A stretch of DNA of 64,000 nt from Mesorhizobium koreense (lineage in GTDB: Bacteria; Pseudomonadota; Alphaproteobacteria; Rhizobiales; Rhizobiaceae). The stretch's first letter is position 1. Every line of letters starts with the position of its first letter. The DNA lies in contig NZ_CP134228.1 in assembly GCF_031656215.1 (NCBI RefSeq), forward strand, positions 806,001-870,000. Direction: 5' to 3'. Both the position numbers and the translations under genes were made by a program. Of the stretch, positions 1-9,192 are shown in pieces. Below the pieces are notes generated by a model, which did no database searches, was not told where the DNA came from, and saw only the letters and a program-made list of their open reading frames with translations.

Positions 1-665
1 TTCTCGACCTGGCCGACCGCGCGCTGCGTATCGAGCAGTTTCAGCGCGCCGTCCCAATCGCCTTCCTCGGCCTTCTCCTCCAGCGTAGCCTCGGCGGCCC
101 AGATGAGCTGCGGCGCGAGCGACACGGCTTCGGCTGCATAATGGCGCTGGGCATTTCGGTCGCCGAGACGTTCGGCCTCTCGGTAAAGTCCGTGCAGCGC
201 CAGCGGACGAAGCTCGGGATCGTCGAGCATCGCCTCGAATTTCTTGCGGGCCGCTGCATGATCGCCTTCAAGCAGCAGCGTCTGCGCCTCCAGAAGATGG
301 ATGAGCGGCTTCTGATCGGCGCTGATCAGCTTCACCGCCTGCTTGTTCATCTGCCTGGCGCGCGACAGATCGCCGGCGCCGGCCGCGATGATGCCGGTCG
401 ACAGCGACTGGTAGCCCCGGTCACGCCGCCGCGCCCGGAAATGCCGCGCCATCGCATAAGGGCTGTTCCAAATACTCTTCAGGAGCCACCAGAGGATCAT
501 CACCGCTGCAACGATGGCGACCACGACCACCGCCGCGACCATCAGCGTCACCTCGTATTGATATCCGCCGAAGGTAACGACGAGGTCGCCCGGCCGGTCG
601 GCCAGCCAGGAAAAGCCGATGCCGAGCGCGAGAACGACGAGGAGGAAGAAAAAGACCCGGACCAT
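1..665 (-). CDS. hemY: HemY-family membrane protein (5' part; runs off the window)
   Basis: The ATG at 665 begins a protein whose N-terminus reads MVRVFFFLLVVLALGIG, a first membrane helix, followed by a DRPGDLVV segment and a second helix around residues 40-60 (VAAVVVVAIVAAVMILWW). This two-helix start is typical of the HemY N-terminal domain found beside hemC/hemD in proteobacteria; the family continues as a cytoplasmic TPR region. The remainder visible here is Ala/Arg/Glu-rich, as expected for TPR helices. It lies 7 nt downstream of the mitofilin-like gene on the same strand, so it is probably the last gene of the hemC-hemD-mitofilin-hemY unit. Its biochemical role is unsettled; it is not protoporphyrinogen oxidase. 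The C-terminus is outside the window. Confidence 0.85.
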   Translation of the reverse strand, partial: MVRVFFFLLVVLALGIGFSWLADRPGDLVVTFGGYQYEVTLMVAAVVVVAIVAAVMILWWLLKSIWNSPYAMARHFRARRRDRGYQSLSTGIIAAGAGDLSRARQMNKQAVKLISADQKPLIHLLEAQTLLLEGDHAAARKKFEAMLDDPELRPLALHGLYREAERLGDRNAQRHYAAEAVSLAPQLIWAAEATLEEKAEEGDWDGALKLLDTQRAVGQVE

Positions 666-672
666 CAGCCGT

Positions 673-2052
673 TCACCCCGTCTTCAGCGCGGAAGCGAGC
701 GCCTTTTGCGCCAGCGCGTCGACCTTCAGCCGCGCCTGCAGCCCGCCCATGAAATCAGCGCCGGCCGCCTTCACCTTTTCCGGCAGCGCGGCGTATTCCT
801 CGGCGGCCTTGGCGAGATCACCGCCGGCTACCGCATTGCGGAAACGCGTGATATCGGCGGCGACACCATCGCCCTCGACCTTGCCCACAGGACGCACCCT
901 AACCAGCGACCGCGCGCTGGCGATGAGCCGGTCGACGGCGCTACCATCGGAAGAGGCGGCCTGTTCGGTCGCATCGAGCATCCTGTCCGCCACCGGTCCC
1001 ACTTCGGCGGCGAGCCTAGCGCGTGTCGGCACGCCCTTGACGGCGAGTGCGCGCAACTCGCCGAGTTCGGGGGTGTCGGGCGCGACAGCGGCGAACATGT
1101 CGAGCTCGGCGGCAAACGAGCCGCCGCGATCGATCGCCGATTTCAGCGCCGAGGCGGCGATCGCGGCCGTCGCATGCGGCTCGTTTGCCCGGTCCGCGAC
1201 CTTGCCGCCCAACACCGCGACGTTCTGTTCAAGCTTCTTGAGCGCATCGGCATTGGCGGCCGCCGTCTGGCCAAGCGAAGCGATTTTCTGGTCAAGGGCA
1301 TCGACCGTCTGCGTGGAGGGGCTGGCTTTGCTCGCCGCCGCTACATTCTGTTCCAGCCTCGTGAGCCGATCCTGAACACCTTTCAGGGCAGCGGCATCCG
1401 TCGAGCCGCCGGAGGCCGTTGCCGATGTGGCGGCCGCGACATCCTTTTTTACCTGATCGAGATCGCTTGCCAGTTCGCCGATGTGCTTGTCAGACGGGGC
1501 GAGCGCCTGCTTTATCGTCTCCGCATCGACGGTGCCCGCATCAAAGGAAGCCACCTTCTGCTCGAGTGCGCCGACATCCGCACGCAGCGACTGGAGCGCA
1601 GCCGTGTCGCCGCCATTGCCGAGAGCAGGGATGAATCCGGCCCATTGCAGGCCGCCGGCAAGGAGAAGCGCAATCACGCCGCCCGCGATACCGGCGGCAA
1701 GCGGCCGGCCAAAACCGTCTGACGGGGTCGGCCGTGGCACGGACGCCGTCGCTTCGGCTTCAGCGGCCGAAGAACTCGCGCCATCGGCTCCATAGTAGGA
1801 AGTGAAGGCGGAAGAGTCGGTCCGGCCGGCGGAGGTGTCGGAGTCGATATTTTCCTCTGCCGTCACGGCTTCGTCCGGCGACTCGGTGCTTGCCGTCGAC
1901 GCGGCTTCATTCCCCGACGCGACGGATTCGACCGTGGTCTCCGCCGCCGCTTCAGCCGGATCGGTAAGCCGCGATACCTGATCGGCGCCAAGCTCGATCG
2001 TCACCGGCTCCTTCTTCTTGCTGGAATGCCGGGCTCTTGGCGTTTTCACCAT
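673..2052 (-). CDS. Mitofilin-like (COG4223-type) inner-membrane protein
   Basis: This 459-residue protein has an acidic, low-complexity cytoplasmic N-terminus, one membrane helix near residues 120-140 (AAGIAGGVIALLLAGG), then a long region with heptad-like Leu/Ala spacing that predicts coiled coil, and a C-terminal helical part ending KALASALKTG. This layout and its position between hemD and hemY match the alphaproteobacterial homologues of mitochondrial mitofilin/Mic60. Known homologues shape intracytoplasmic or inner membranes; here that is inference. The ATG at 2052 is the only sensible start. The HemY gene follows after 7 nt, suggesting translational coupling. Confidence 0.85.
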   Translation of the reverse strand: MVKTPRARHSSKKKEPVTIELGADQVSRLTDPAEAAAETTVESVASGNEAASTASTESPDEAVTAEENIDSDTSAGRTDSSAFTSYYGADGASSSAAEAEATASVPRPTPSDGFGRPLAAGIAGGVIALLLAGGLQWAGFIPALGNGGDTAALQSLRADVGALEQKVASFDAGTVDAETIKQALAPSDKHIGELASDLDQVKKDVAAATSATASGGSTDAAALKGVQDRLTRLEQNVAAASKASPSTQTVDALDQKIASLGQTAAANADALKKLEQNVAVLGGKVADRANEPHATAAIAASALKSAIDRGGSFAAELDMFAAVAPDTPELGELRALAVKGVPTRARLAAEVGPVADRMLDATEQAASSDGSAVDRLIASARSLVRVRPVGKVEGDGVAADITRFRNAVAGGDLAKAAEEYAALPEKVKAAGADFMGGLQARLKVDALAQKALASALKTG

Positions 2053-2183
2053 CCGCCTGCTCCGCTCCTGTGGTCAGATATCTAGTCGTGGCGATGAATA
2101 TCGTGGCGCGGATACAAGCCGCTCGAATGATCTAGCACAATTCCTCTGACGGAAAAGGGCAGTGCCATGGTCGCAGGGTCAAA

Positions 2184-2894
2184 CTATCCCGAAAGCCGCG
2201 CCAGCATGGCCTCTTCGTCCGGCTCGGCGGCGATGCGAACCTGCCCGCTATATGCCAGCAACGGCTCCGCAACCCGTATCGACATGCAGATCAGGATCGA
2301 TCGGCCAAGCAATGACGACATGACCGACCGATCGGTCAGTCTGGAAAAGGCCTGGGCCGCTACACGCGAATAGAGCAAAACGACGTCGAATGCTTTACCC
2401 TTGAGCGCCGTTCTCAATTGCGCATCCGTATAGTCGATCACGACCGTATCGTAGGTCTCGAGGGAGATCACTTCGATACCTGCGGCACGAAGCGTCTCCT
2501 CGAAACCGCGTGTCCGCACGCGCCCACAGAGGTAGGCGACGCTCGTGCCGCGCACGAGACGGCCCGCCATCAGCGACGCCAGCCCCTGGCCATCGCCCGG
2601 TCCGACTGTGGCGGTCGCGAGTCCGGCTCCAGTGCCGGCCTCGGCGGTGCGCCGGCCGACCGCGAAGACCGGCAGGCCGGCAAGCGCCCGCAACAGCGAA
2701 GGGTTGGCATGGCGAATCGCATTGGCACTCGAAACGGCGACGGCACTGAAATCGTGCCCATCGGGCAATTCGGCCGGCAGCGGACGGATTTCAGTGAGCG
2801 GCAGGCAGACCGGCTCGAAACCCAGAACTTCCAGCCTTTTCGCGGTCTGCGCCGCGCCCGGTTCCGGGCGCGTTATCAGCACCCTGCCGCCCAC
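2184..2894 (-). CDS. hemD: Uroporphyrinogen-III synthase
   Basis: The enzyme cyclises and inverts ring D of hydroxymethylbilane to uroporphyrinogen III. The protein (about 236 aa) opens with the family signature VLITRPEPGAAQTAKRL and has the two-lobed HEM4 pattern: a central Ala/Val-rich part with FAVGRRTAEA and a later VISLETYDTV segment. Sequence conservation in this family is low, so the call also rests on its location 6 nt after the hemC stop. The start is GTG at 2894, or TTG at 2897 giving one more residue; there is no ATG nearby. Confidence 0.9.
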   Translation of the reverse strand: MGGRVLITRPEPGAAQTAKRLEVLGFEPVCLPLTEIRPLPAELPDGHDFSAVAVSSANAIRHANPSLLRALAGLPVFAVGRRTAEAGTGAGLATATVGPGDGQGLASLMAGRLVRGTSVAYLCGRVRTRGFEETLRAAGIEVISLETYDTVVIDYTDAQLRTALKGKAFDVVLLYSRVAAQAFSRLTDRSVMSSLLGRSILICMSIRVAEPLLAYSGQVRIAAEPDEEAMLARLSG

Positions 2895-2900
2895 CAATTA

Positions 2901-3824
2901 CTATACCCAACTGTCGAAGAAGCGCGCGCCGGCCTTGCCGCGGATCGCCGCACCCGCTTCACGGCCAATCGTCTCGGCATCGGCCGTGCTTCCCGTGCGC
3001 GAAATCTCGTGGCACTCGCGCCCGTCCGGCGTCAGCACCATGCCGTGGAAGTCGAGCCGTTCGCCGTCGATCCGCGCGAGGCCCGCGATCGGCGTACGGC
3101 AGGAACCGTCGAGCACGGCGAGGAAGCCGCGTTCGCAGGCCAGCGCCTGCCCGGTCGGGCGGTCGTGGATCGGCGCGATCATTTCGGCGATGCGCCGGTT
3201 GTCGATCCTCGCCTCGATGCAGATCGCGCCCTGCCCGGGCGCCGGCGGGAATTTCTGCGGGTCGAGCATTTCGGTGATGCGTCCGGCAAGCCCGGACCGT
3301 GACAAGCCAGCGGCCGCGAGAAGCGTGGCGTCCACCTGTCCGCCGTCGAGCTTCGCCAACCTGGTCGGGACATTGCCGCGAAAATTGATGATCTCGATAT
3401 CGGGCCTGAGCCGCCTTATCAGCGCCTGCCGCCTCAGTGAGGAAGAGCCGACCACCGCGCCTTTGGCCAAGCCCTCCAGCGTCGGCGCTGCCCGCCCGAT
3501 GAAGGCGTCGCGCGGGTCGGCGCGTTCGAGGAAGGCGATGAGCGCCAGCCCGTCGGGCAGGAAGGTCGGCATGTCCTTGGAGGAATGCACCGCGATGTCG
3601 ATGCGGCCGTCGAAGAGCGCGTCCTCGAGTTCCTTCGTGAACAGCCCCTTGCCGCCCACCTCCGCCAGTGGCCGGTCCTGGATGCGGTCGCCGCTGGTGG
3701 AGATCGGCATGATGGCGAAGGCGTCCTCCGGCAGGCCGTGCGCCGCCATCAGCCGCGCCCGCGTCTCGTTGGCCTGCGCCAGCGCCAGCGCGCTGCCGCG
3801 TGTTCCGATCTTCAGCACTTCCAT
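2901..3824 (-). CDS. hemC: Hydroxymethylbilane synthase (porphobilinogen deaminase)
   Basis: It polymerises four porphobilinogen molecules to hydroxymethylbilane in the cytoplasm. The protein begins [17 protein letters not shown], the hallmark N-terminus; it carries the [15 protein letters not shown] substrate-binding stretch, a GQGAICIE motif and the GSCRTPIAG loop whose Cys binds the dipyrromethane cofactor. The length of 307 aa is normal. I chose ATG 3824 because GGGAA lies 8 nt upstream; ATG 3830 and GTG 3839 are in-frame alternatives. The gene is divergent from tsaD with about 90 nt between the starts, and it heads the hemC-hemD-mitofilin-hemY unit. Confidence 0.96.
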   Translation of the reverse strand: MEVLKIGTRGSALALAQANETRARLMAAHGLPEDAFAIMPISTSGDRIQDRPLAEVGGKGLFTKELEDALFDGRIDIAVHSSKDMPTFLPDGLALIAFLERADPRDAFIGRAAPTLEGLAKGAVVGSSSLRRQALIRRLRPDIEIINFRGNVPTRLAKLDGGQVDATLLAAAGLSRSGLAGRITEMLDPQKFPPAPGQGAICIEARIDNRRIAEMIAPIHDRPTGQALACERGFLAVLDGSCRTPIAGLARIDGERLDFHGMVLTPDGRECHEISRTGSTADAETIGREAGAAIRGKAGARFFDSWV

Positions 3825-3917
3825 CGGCATGGTTCCCACCGGGTGACGGGCGTGATAGTTCGTGCCCGTTTCCTACCGGGGAATGGCAGGCCGGGCAATG
3901 ACGGAGACCGGGATACG

Positions 3918-5003
3918 GTGACGCGGGTATTGGGTATCGAGACAAGCTGCGACGAGACTGCCGCGGCGATCGTCTCGCTGGAAGGCGATCGGAGCGAAGT
4001 GCTCTCCTCGGTGGTGCTCAGCCAGATCGCCGAGCACGAGGCCTTTGGCGGGGTCGTGCCGGAGATCGCCGCGCGCGCGCATGTGGAAGCGCTGGACGGC
4101 GTCGTTGCGGCCGCGCTTGCCGATGCGAAGCTCGGCCTTGCCGGCGTCGACGCCATCGCCGTCACGGCCGGCCCCGGCCTGATCGGCGGGCTGATCGTCG
4201 GCGTGATGACGGCGAAGGCGCTCGCCGCCGCCAGCGGCAAGAGGCTGATCGCCGTCAACCATCTCGAAGGCCACGCACTCACCGCCCGTCTGACCGATGG
4301 GCTCGGCTTCCCCTATCTCCTGCTGCTCGTCTCCGGCGGGCATACGCAGATCGTGCTGGTTCGCGGCGTCGGAAGCTACGAGCGCTGGGCGACCACCATC
4401 GACGATGCGCTGGGCGAGGCCTTCGACAAGACGGCGAAGCTTCTCGGGCTGCCCTATCCGGGCGGCCCGAGCGTGGAGAAGGCGGCCGTGCGGGGCGACG
4501 CCGGCCGTTTCGACCTCCCGCGTCCGCTGAAGGGCGAGGCGAGGCTCGACTTCTCCTTTTCCGGTCTGAAGACCGCCGTACGGCAGGCGGCCAAGACTCT
4601 GGAGCCGCTGAGGGACACCGATGTCGACGATATCTGCGCCTCCTTCCAACGCGCCGTCTCCGAAACGCTGGCCGACCGGGTCGGCCGCAGCCTGGAGCGG
4701 TTCCACCGGGAGTTCCCAAGCATTGCCGAACCAGCGCTCGTCGTTGCCGGGGGGGTGGCGGCAAATGGCGAAATACGCTCGATGCTGACGACACTTTGCC
4801 GGCAAAGAGATTTCCGCTTCGTCGCTCCGCCGCTCGAACTCTGCACGGATAACGCCGTGATGATCGCCTGGGCCGGGCTGGAGCGGCTGCGTGCCGGGAA
4901 GGCGGATGAAAACGCCTTCGACATGGCGCCGCGCTCGCGCTGGCCGCTCGACGAGGATGCGGCACCGGCGCTCGGTGGGGGTCGCAGGGGGGCCAAGGCA
5001 TGA
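3918..5003 (+). CDS. tsaD: tRNA N6-threonylcarbamoyladenosine synthase catalytic subunit
   Basis: TsaD transfers the threonylcarbamoyl group to A37 of ANN-decoding tRNAs, with TsaB and TsaE as partners. Visible motifs: [16 protein letters not shown] at the N-terminus, the metal-binding NHLEGHAL (H-x3-H), the SGGHTQ phosphate loop, [22 protein letters not shown] and the terminal [10 protein letters not shown]. The open frame extends upstream to about 3585, but that part overlaps hemC antisense and does not look like protein. GTG at 3918 precedes the first conserved residues directly and gives the usual 361 aa. gpsA starts 14 nt downstream, an arrangement conserved in Rhizobiales. Confidence 0.95.
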   Translation: MTRVLGIETSCDETAAAIVSLEGDRSEVLSSVVLSQIAEHEAFGGVVPEIAARAHVEALDGVVAAALADAKLGLAGVDAIAVTAGPGLIGGLIVGVMTAKALAAASGKRLIAVNHLEGHALTARLTDGLGFPYLLLLVSGGHTQIVLVRGVGSYERWATTIDDALGEAFDKTAKLLGLPYPGGPSVEKAAVRGDAGRFDLPRPLKGEARLDFSFSGLKTAVRQAAKTLEPLRDTDVDDICASFQRAVSETLADRVGRSLERFHREFPSIAEPALVVAGGVAANGEIRSMLTTLCRQRDFRFVAPPLELCTDNAVMIAWAGLERLRAGKADENAFDMAPRSRWPLDEDAAPALGGGRRGAKA

Positions 5004-5016
5004 GTGGAGCCATGGT

Positions 5017-6003
5017 ATGAGCGGGGCGAAGATTGCGGTACTCGGCGGCGGCGCGTGGGGCACGGCGCTGGCGCTCACCATGCTCAATGCCGGGCACGAG
5101 CCCCTCCTTTGGGCACGCGACGCTCATACCGTCGATGCCGTCAACCGCCTGCACGAGAATCCGCGCTACCTGCCCGGCGTCCGGCTTGACGAAGCCTTGA
5201 AGGCGACAGCCGACCTTGCCGCCGCGCTTGCCGGCGCGCAGTGCGTTCTGCTCGTCACGCCAGCGCAGGCCCTGCGCGCGGCTTGTGGCGAAAGCGCGCC
5301 GCATATGCCGGGAGGCGCGCCGGCAGTCATCTGCGCCAAAGGCATCGAGGCGTCGACCGGCCGGCTTCTTTCCGAAATCGTCGGCGAGGTGCTGCCGGAA
5401 AATCCGGTCGCCGCCCTTTCCGGTCCGGGCTTTGCCGCCGACGTGTCGCGCGGCCTGCCCACGGCCGTCACGGTAGCGGCCCGCGACGAAGAACTCGCAG
5501 TTCGCCTCGCCGCGCTCCTCTCGGCGCCGCATCTGCGCTGCTATTCGAGCAGCGACCTCACCGGCGTCGAGATCGGTGGCGCGCTGAAGAACGTCATGGC
5601 CATCGCCGCCGGGGCGGCGTCGGGCGCGGAACTTGGCGCCAGCGCGCAGGCAGCACTTGTCACGCGCGGTTTCGTCGAACTGCGCCGCATCGGCGCTGCT
5701 TTCGGGGCGCGGCCGGAAACACTGATGGGCCTATCCGGCCTCGGCGACCTGATCCTTTCTTGCGGCTCGGCCCGTTCGCGCAATTTCGCCTACGGGCTGG
5801 CGCTCGGCCGCGGCGAAAGCGTCGAGGGTCGGCCGCTCGCCGAGGGCGTCGCAACCGCGAAGATCGCCGCCGAGCTGGCGCGAAAGCGCGGCATCGACGC
5901 GCCGATCGTCCAGGCCGTCGCCGCCCTCCTCGCCGGGCGTATCACCGTGCCGGAAGCAGTGGAATCGCTGCTTTCGCGGCCGCTGAAGAGCGAAGACGCT
6001 TGA
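5017..6003 (+). CDS. gpsA: NAD(P)-dependent glycerol-3-phosphate dehydrogenase
   Basis: It reduces dihydroxyacetone phosphate to sn-glycerol 3-phosphate for phospholipid synthesis. The ATG at 5017 starts [19 protein letters not shown], a complete Rossmann GxGxxG motif; the catalytic-lysine region is [14 protein letters not shown], and [12 protein letters not shown] and GRGESVEG follow as in the family. The length of 328 aa is standard. It follows tsaD by 14 nt and precedes a YciI gene by 46 nt, all on the plus strand. Confidence 0.96.
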   Translation: MSGAKIAVLGGGAWGTALALTMLNAGHEPLLWARDAHTVDAVNRLHENPRYLPGVRLDEALKATADLAAALAGAQCVLLVTPAQALRAACGESAPHMPGGAPAVICAKGIEASTGRLLSEIVGEVLPENPVAALSGPGFAADVSRGLPTAVTVAARDEELAVRLAALLSAPHLRCYSSSDLTGVEIGGALKNVMAIAAGAASGAELGASAQAALVTRGFVELRRIGAAFGARPETLMGLSGLGDLILSCGSARSRNFAYGLALGRGESVEGRPLAEGVATAKIAAELARKRGIDAPIVQAVAALLAGRITVPEAVESLLSRPLKSEDA

Positions 6004-6049
6004 CGCGCCGGGCCTTGAAGCTTCAATCCCATTCGACAGGAGTTTTTCG

Positions 6050-6346
6050 ATGCTTTTCGCCTTTATCTGCACCGACAAGCTGGACCATCTCGCCGTCCGC
6101 ACCGAGACGCGCCCCGCTCACCTCGCCTATCTGCAGGACCTCAATTCGAAGGACGCGCTGAAATTCGCCGGCCCCTTCATCGATGCCGATGGCAAGCCCA
6201 ACGGCACCCTCGCGGTTATCGAGGCGGACGATCGCAAGGCGGCGGAAGCGATCGCGGCCTCCGATCCCTATGCCAGGGCCGGGCTCTTCGCGAATGTCGA
6301 GATCAGGGCGTGGAACTGGGTCGTCAACAATCCGGCGGCAGGTTGA
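6050..6346 (+). CDS. YciI-family protein
   Basis: This 98-residue protein shows the ferredoxin-like YciI fold signature: MLFAFICTDK at the start, R..TRPAHLAYLQ, then GPFIDADGKPNGTLAVIEADD and a terminal DPYARAGLF. The conserved His (RPAHLAYL) and the Asp in DPYA are the residues proposed as a catalytic pair in YciI proteins, whose substrate in most bacteria is unknown. AGGAG lies 7 nt before the ATG. The gpsA-yciI-EVE order is common in rhizobia and suggests a housekeeping role. Confidence 0.88.
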   Translation: MLFAFICTDKLDHLAVRTETRPAHLAYLQDLNSKDALKFAGPFIDADGKPNGTLAVIEADDRKAAEAIAASDPYARAGLFANVEIRAWNWVVNNPAAG

Positions 6347-6357
6347 GAGGGAAAGCG

Positions 6358-6783
6358 ATGAAATACTGGCTTTTCAAATCCGAACCGGATTCCTGGTCCT
6401 GGGAACAGCAGAAGGCGAAGGGCAAGGCCGGCCAGCAATGGGACGGCGTGCGCAACTACCAGGCGCGCAACAATATGCGGGCCATGGAGATCGGCGATCT
6501 CGGCTTCTTCTACCATTCCAACCATGGGCTCGATGTCGTGGGCATCGTCGAAGTCTGCGCGCTCGTCCATCACGATACGACGACCGACGACCCGCGCTGG
6601 GAATGCGTCGATATAAGCGCGGTCCGGGACGTGCCGAAGCCGGTCACGCTGAACGACATCAAGGCCAACCCGAAGCTCGCCGACATGGTGCTGGTCAACA
6701 ATTCGCGCCTTTCCGTGCAGCCGGTTTCGGCGGCGGAGTGGAAAGAGGTTTGCCGCATGGGCGGGGTCGATCCGGCCCCGTAA
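6358..6783 (+). CDS. EVE-domain protein
   Basis: The 141-residue protein is a single EVE domain, related to YTH and PUA-type folds that bind modified bases. It starts MKYWLFKSEPDSWSWEQQ and continues WDGVRNYQARNN and GDLGFFYHSN, the three conserved blocks forming the aromatic pocket. EVE domains bind modified nucleobases in nucleic acid; the specificity here cannot be read from sequence. ATG 6358 is chosen over an upstream extension because the conserved MKYWLFKSEP begins there and GAGGGAAAG precedes it. It sits 11 nt after the YciI gene. Confidence 0.92.
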   Translation: MKYWLFKSEPDSWSWEQQKAKGKAGQQWDGVRNYQARNNMRAMEIGDLGFFYHSNHGLDVVGIVEVCALVHHDTTTDDPRWECVDISAVRDVPKPVTLNDIKANPKLADMVLVNNSRLSVQPVSAAEWKEVCRMGGVDPAP

Positions 6784-6789
6784 CGATCA

Positions 6790-7443
6790 TTGGTCCTCAA
6801 CCCCGAAAGCGCGGAAACCTTTATCCGTGCCAATACCGCGCTTGCCGCTTCGCCGCATGTGCCGGAAATCCACCTCCATCTCGCCGACGAGGCGCACGAA
6901 CTCTGGAAGAAGACCGAGGAGGAACTTGCCGAGATCGGCCTGCCGCCGCCTTTCTGGGCGTTCGCTTGGGCGGGCGGGCAGGGGCTCGCCCGGCATGTTC
7001 TCGATCACTCGGCGCTGGTTGCGGGAAAGCGCATCCTCGATTTTGCGACCGGCTCCGGGCTGGTGGCGATCGCGGCATGCAGGGCGGGCGCCGGCGCGGT
7101 GATCGCGGCCGATGTCGATCCGTTCAGCCGCGTGGCCTGCACGCTGAATGCCGCCGCCAACGGCGTCGATTTCGCATTCACCGGAGAAGACCTGATCGGA
7201 ACCGACGATGGCTGGGACATGGTCCTTGCCGGCGACGTCTTCTACGACCGCGAGCTGGCTGGCCGGCTGGTGCCGTGGTTTTCGGCCCTTCGCCTGCGCG
7301 GCGCGGAAGTGCTGGTCGGCGATCCTGGCCGGTCCTACCTGCCGAAGGACCGGCTCGAGGCGCTCGCGGTCTATGAGGTGCCGGTCAGCCGGGCGCTTGA
7401 GGATTCGGAAGTGAAGCGGACGACAGTGTGGCGGTTTGTGTGA
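6790..7443 (+). CDS. SAM-dependent class I methyltransferase (COG3897-like)
   Basis: A 217-residue protein with the SAM-binding motif I ILDFATGSGLVAIAACRAGA, the acidic strand-2 residue in VIAADVDPFSRVA, and a DMVLAGDVFYDRELA block resembling the D/NxxxY motif of nicotinamide N-methylase-like and ETFB-lysine methyltransferase-like enzymes. The acceptor may be a protein lysine or a small molecule; the sequence does not decide. No ATG is available at the N-terminus. TTG at 6790, six bases after the EVE stop, gives LNPESAETFIRANT, the conserved start of this family. It ends the plus-strand run that begins at tsaD. Confidence 0.8.
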   Translation: MVLNPESAETFIRANTALAASPHVPEIHLHLADEAHELWKKTEEELAEIGLPPPFWAFAWAGGQGLARHVLDHSALVAGKRILDFATGSGLVAIAACRAGAGAVIAADVDPFSRVACTLNAAANGVDFAFTGEDLIGTDDGWDMVLAGDVFYDRELAGRLVPWFSALRLRGAEVLVGDPGRSYLPKDRLEALAVYEVPVSRALEDSEVKRTTVWRFV

Positions 7444-7505
7444 GGAGTTTCCTCGTCAGGCCGGGGGTTGCATATGGACACAGCGTGAGGTTGCGAGGCT
7501 CTTTG

Positions 7506-7645
7506 CCCCCACTCCGTCGCGCTTCGCGCGCCACCTCTCCCCCACCTTCGTGGGGTAGAGGAAGGGTGCCGGGCGTTGCAGCCGGCGTTTCCTCTCCCCC
7601 GTCGATCGGGGGAGAGGTGGTCAGCGAAGCTGATCGGAGTGGGGG
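7506..7645. repeat. 140-bp rhizobial palindromic repeat, copy A
   Basis: The element begins CCCCCACTCCGTCGCGC and ends GATCGGAGTGGGGG, with inner arms CCACCTCTCCCCCA and GGGGGAGAGGTGG. It fills the convergent gap between the methyltransferase and asd. Copy B lies inside imuB (core 27054-27193), has the same 140-bp length and matches in reverse orientation, differing mainly in the loops and middle. It resembles the intergenic mosaic repeats known in rhizobia. Several frames through it are open by chance, but none looks like a gene. Confidence 0.85.
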
Positions 7646-7697
7646 TCGAAGTGCTTGCGCAATGCCTGCCAGGCAAATGAAGAGGTGGTAGGAAAAC

Positions 7698-8732
7698 CTA
7701 CGCCACCTTCTTCTTCGGCTGAATGAGCCCACGTTCCAGCAGCAATTCGGCGATTTGCACCGTGTTCAGCGCCGCGCCCTTCCTGAGATTGTCCGAGACG
7801 ACCCAGAGATTCAGCCCGTTCTCGACCGTCGGGTCCTCGCGGATGCGGCTGATATAGGTGGCATCCTCGCCGGCCGATTCGAGCGGCGAGATGTAGCCGC
7901 CGTCCTCATGCTTGTCGACGACGAGGCAGCCGGGCGCGTCGCGCAGGATCTCGCGCGCCTCGTCGGCGGTGATCGGCTTCTCGAATTCGAGGTTCACCGC
8001 CTCGGAATGGCCGATGAAGACGGGCACGCGCACGCAGGTGGCCGTCAGCTTGATCTTCGGGTCGAGGATCTTCTTGGTCTCGGCGACCATCTTCCATTCT
8101 TCCTTGGTCGAGCCGTCCTCCATGAAGACGTCGATATGGGGAATGACGTTGAAGGCGATGCGCTTGGTGAACTTCTTCGCCGTCACCGGATCGGCGACGA
8201 ACACTGCGCGGGTCTGCTCGAAGAGTTCGTCCATGCCTTCCTTGCCGGCGCCGGAGACCGACTGGTAGGTCGCCACCACCACGCGCTTGATCCTCGCCGC
8301 GTCGTGCAGCGGCTTCAGCGCCACGACAAGCTGCGCCGTCGAGCAGTTCGGGTTGGCGATGATGTTCTTGCGGGTAAAGCCCGCGACCGCGTCCGGGTTG
8401 ACCTCCGGCACGACGAGCGGAACATCCTGGTCGTAGCGCCAGGCCGACGAATTATCGATGACGATACAGCCCTGGCGGCCGATCTTCGGCGCCCAGTCCT
8501 TGGACACCGCGCCGCCCGCCGACATGATGCAGATATCCGTGTCGGAGAAATCGTAATTGTCGAGCGCGCGGACCTTCAGCGTCCTGTCGCCATAGGACAC
8601 TTCCGTGCCCTGCGAGCGGCGCGAGGCGAGCGCCACGACCTCGTCCGCCGGAAAGCCGCGCTCCTCGAGGATATTGAGCATTTCGCGGCCCACATTGCCG
8701 GTGGCGCCCACAACCGCAATCTTGAAACCCAT
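7698..8732 (-). CDS. asd: Aspartate-semialdehyde dehydrogenase
   Basis: It converts aspartyl phosphate to aspartate semialdehyde, the branch point to lysine/diaminopimelate, threonine and methionine. The N-terminus MGFKIAVVGATGNVGREML is the NADP Rossmann motif; NPNCSTAQ contains the catalytic Cys, TYQSVSGAGKEGMDEL follows, and VPVFIGHSEAVNLEFE holds the catalytic His. The length of 344 aa is standard. AGGAGAATACCATC precedes the ATG at 8732. It converges with the methyltransferase across repeat copy A. Confidence 0.97.
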   Translation of the reverse strand: MGFKIAVVGATGNVGREMLNILEERGFPADEVVALASRRSQGTEVSYGDRTLKVRALDNYDFSDTDICIMSAGGAVSKDWAPKIGRQGCIVIDNSSAWRYDQDVPLVVPEVNPDAVAGFTRKNIIANPNCSTAQLVVALKPLHDAARIKRVVVATYQSVSGAGKEGMDELFEQTRAVFVADPVTAKKFTKRIAFNVIPHIDVFMEDGSTKEEWKMVAETKKILDPKIKLTATCVRVPVFIGHSEAVNLEFEKPITADEAREILRDAPGCLVVDKHEDGGYISPLESAGEDATYISRIREDPTVENGLNLWVVSDNLRKGAALNTVQIAELLLERGLIQPKKKVA

Positions 8733-9192
8733 GATGGTATTCTCCTGTTCCTCTCCGCTCGTTTGTCGAACCCGCCGGCCGATGCGGGTCTTGGCTTATC
8801 CCCAGGGCCGGGCCCGGGGAGAGAGGGCGAGCAGGCCGGGGAAGTCAGACCGTTTTGGCGGTCGTTTTCGACGTCGTTTTGGCCATGAAGAGGACGGAGG
8901 GCATGCGCACGCCGTCAGGACCGGCGGTGAGGCCGGAACCTGCAAGCGTCTGGATAGCCGATATATGGCCGCGCATGGGAAACTCCGTATCGCGCGTGCT
9001 TTTACGCGCCTTGCCAAAATAGTCAATTCGCTGAGGCGGACCACGGGCCGAATTTCGGCTTTCGCCCGCATCTCTGTCGTTCCAGGGTCACGGACGGTTT
9101 CCCGAAAGCCGCCGTTTCTGTCGCGTCAAACCGTCGGCGTGATCTGGGGGCAGACAGGCGGCTTTCGGCTCCGCGACGAAAACTGCGGACGT
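8733..9192. other. 460-bp gap between asd and chrA
   Basis: No large gene fits here. A 43-codon minus-strand reading frame with a good ribosome-binding site occupies 8845-8976 and is listed separately. The rest is GC-rich sequence in which I see no tRNA, strong terminator or clear promoter; longer open frames are shadows. Confidence 0.5.
8845..8976 (-). CDS. Possible 43-aa small protein
   Basis: An ATG at 8976 with GGAG six bases upstream opens a 43-codon frame starting MRGHISAIQTLAGSGLTAG, containing GVRMPSVLFMAK and ending in a Thr/Lys-rich tail (TTSKTTAKTV). The composition is not that of a random GC-rich frame, which would be full of Arg and Pro, and the tail resembles small basic tails of nucleic-acid-binding peptides. 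I do not recognise a family. It is transcribed toward asd and could share its transcript. Confidence 0.35.
   Translation of the reverse strand: MRGHISAIQTLAGSGLTAGPDGVRMPSVLFMAKTTSKTTAKTV

Noticed and set aside
7371-7732. Three overlapping open frames across the intergenic 140-bp repeat
   Set aside because: They arise because the palindrome has no stop in several frames; none has a ribosome-binding site or conserved domain.
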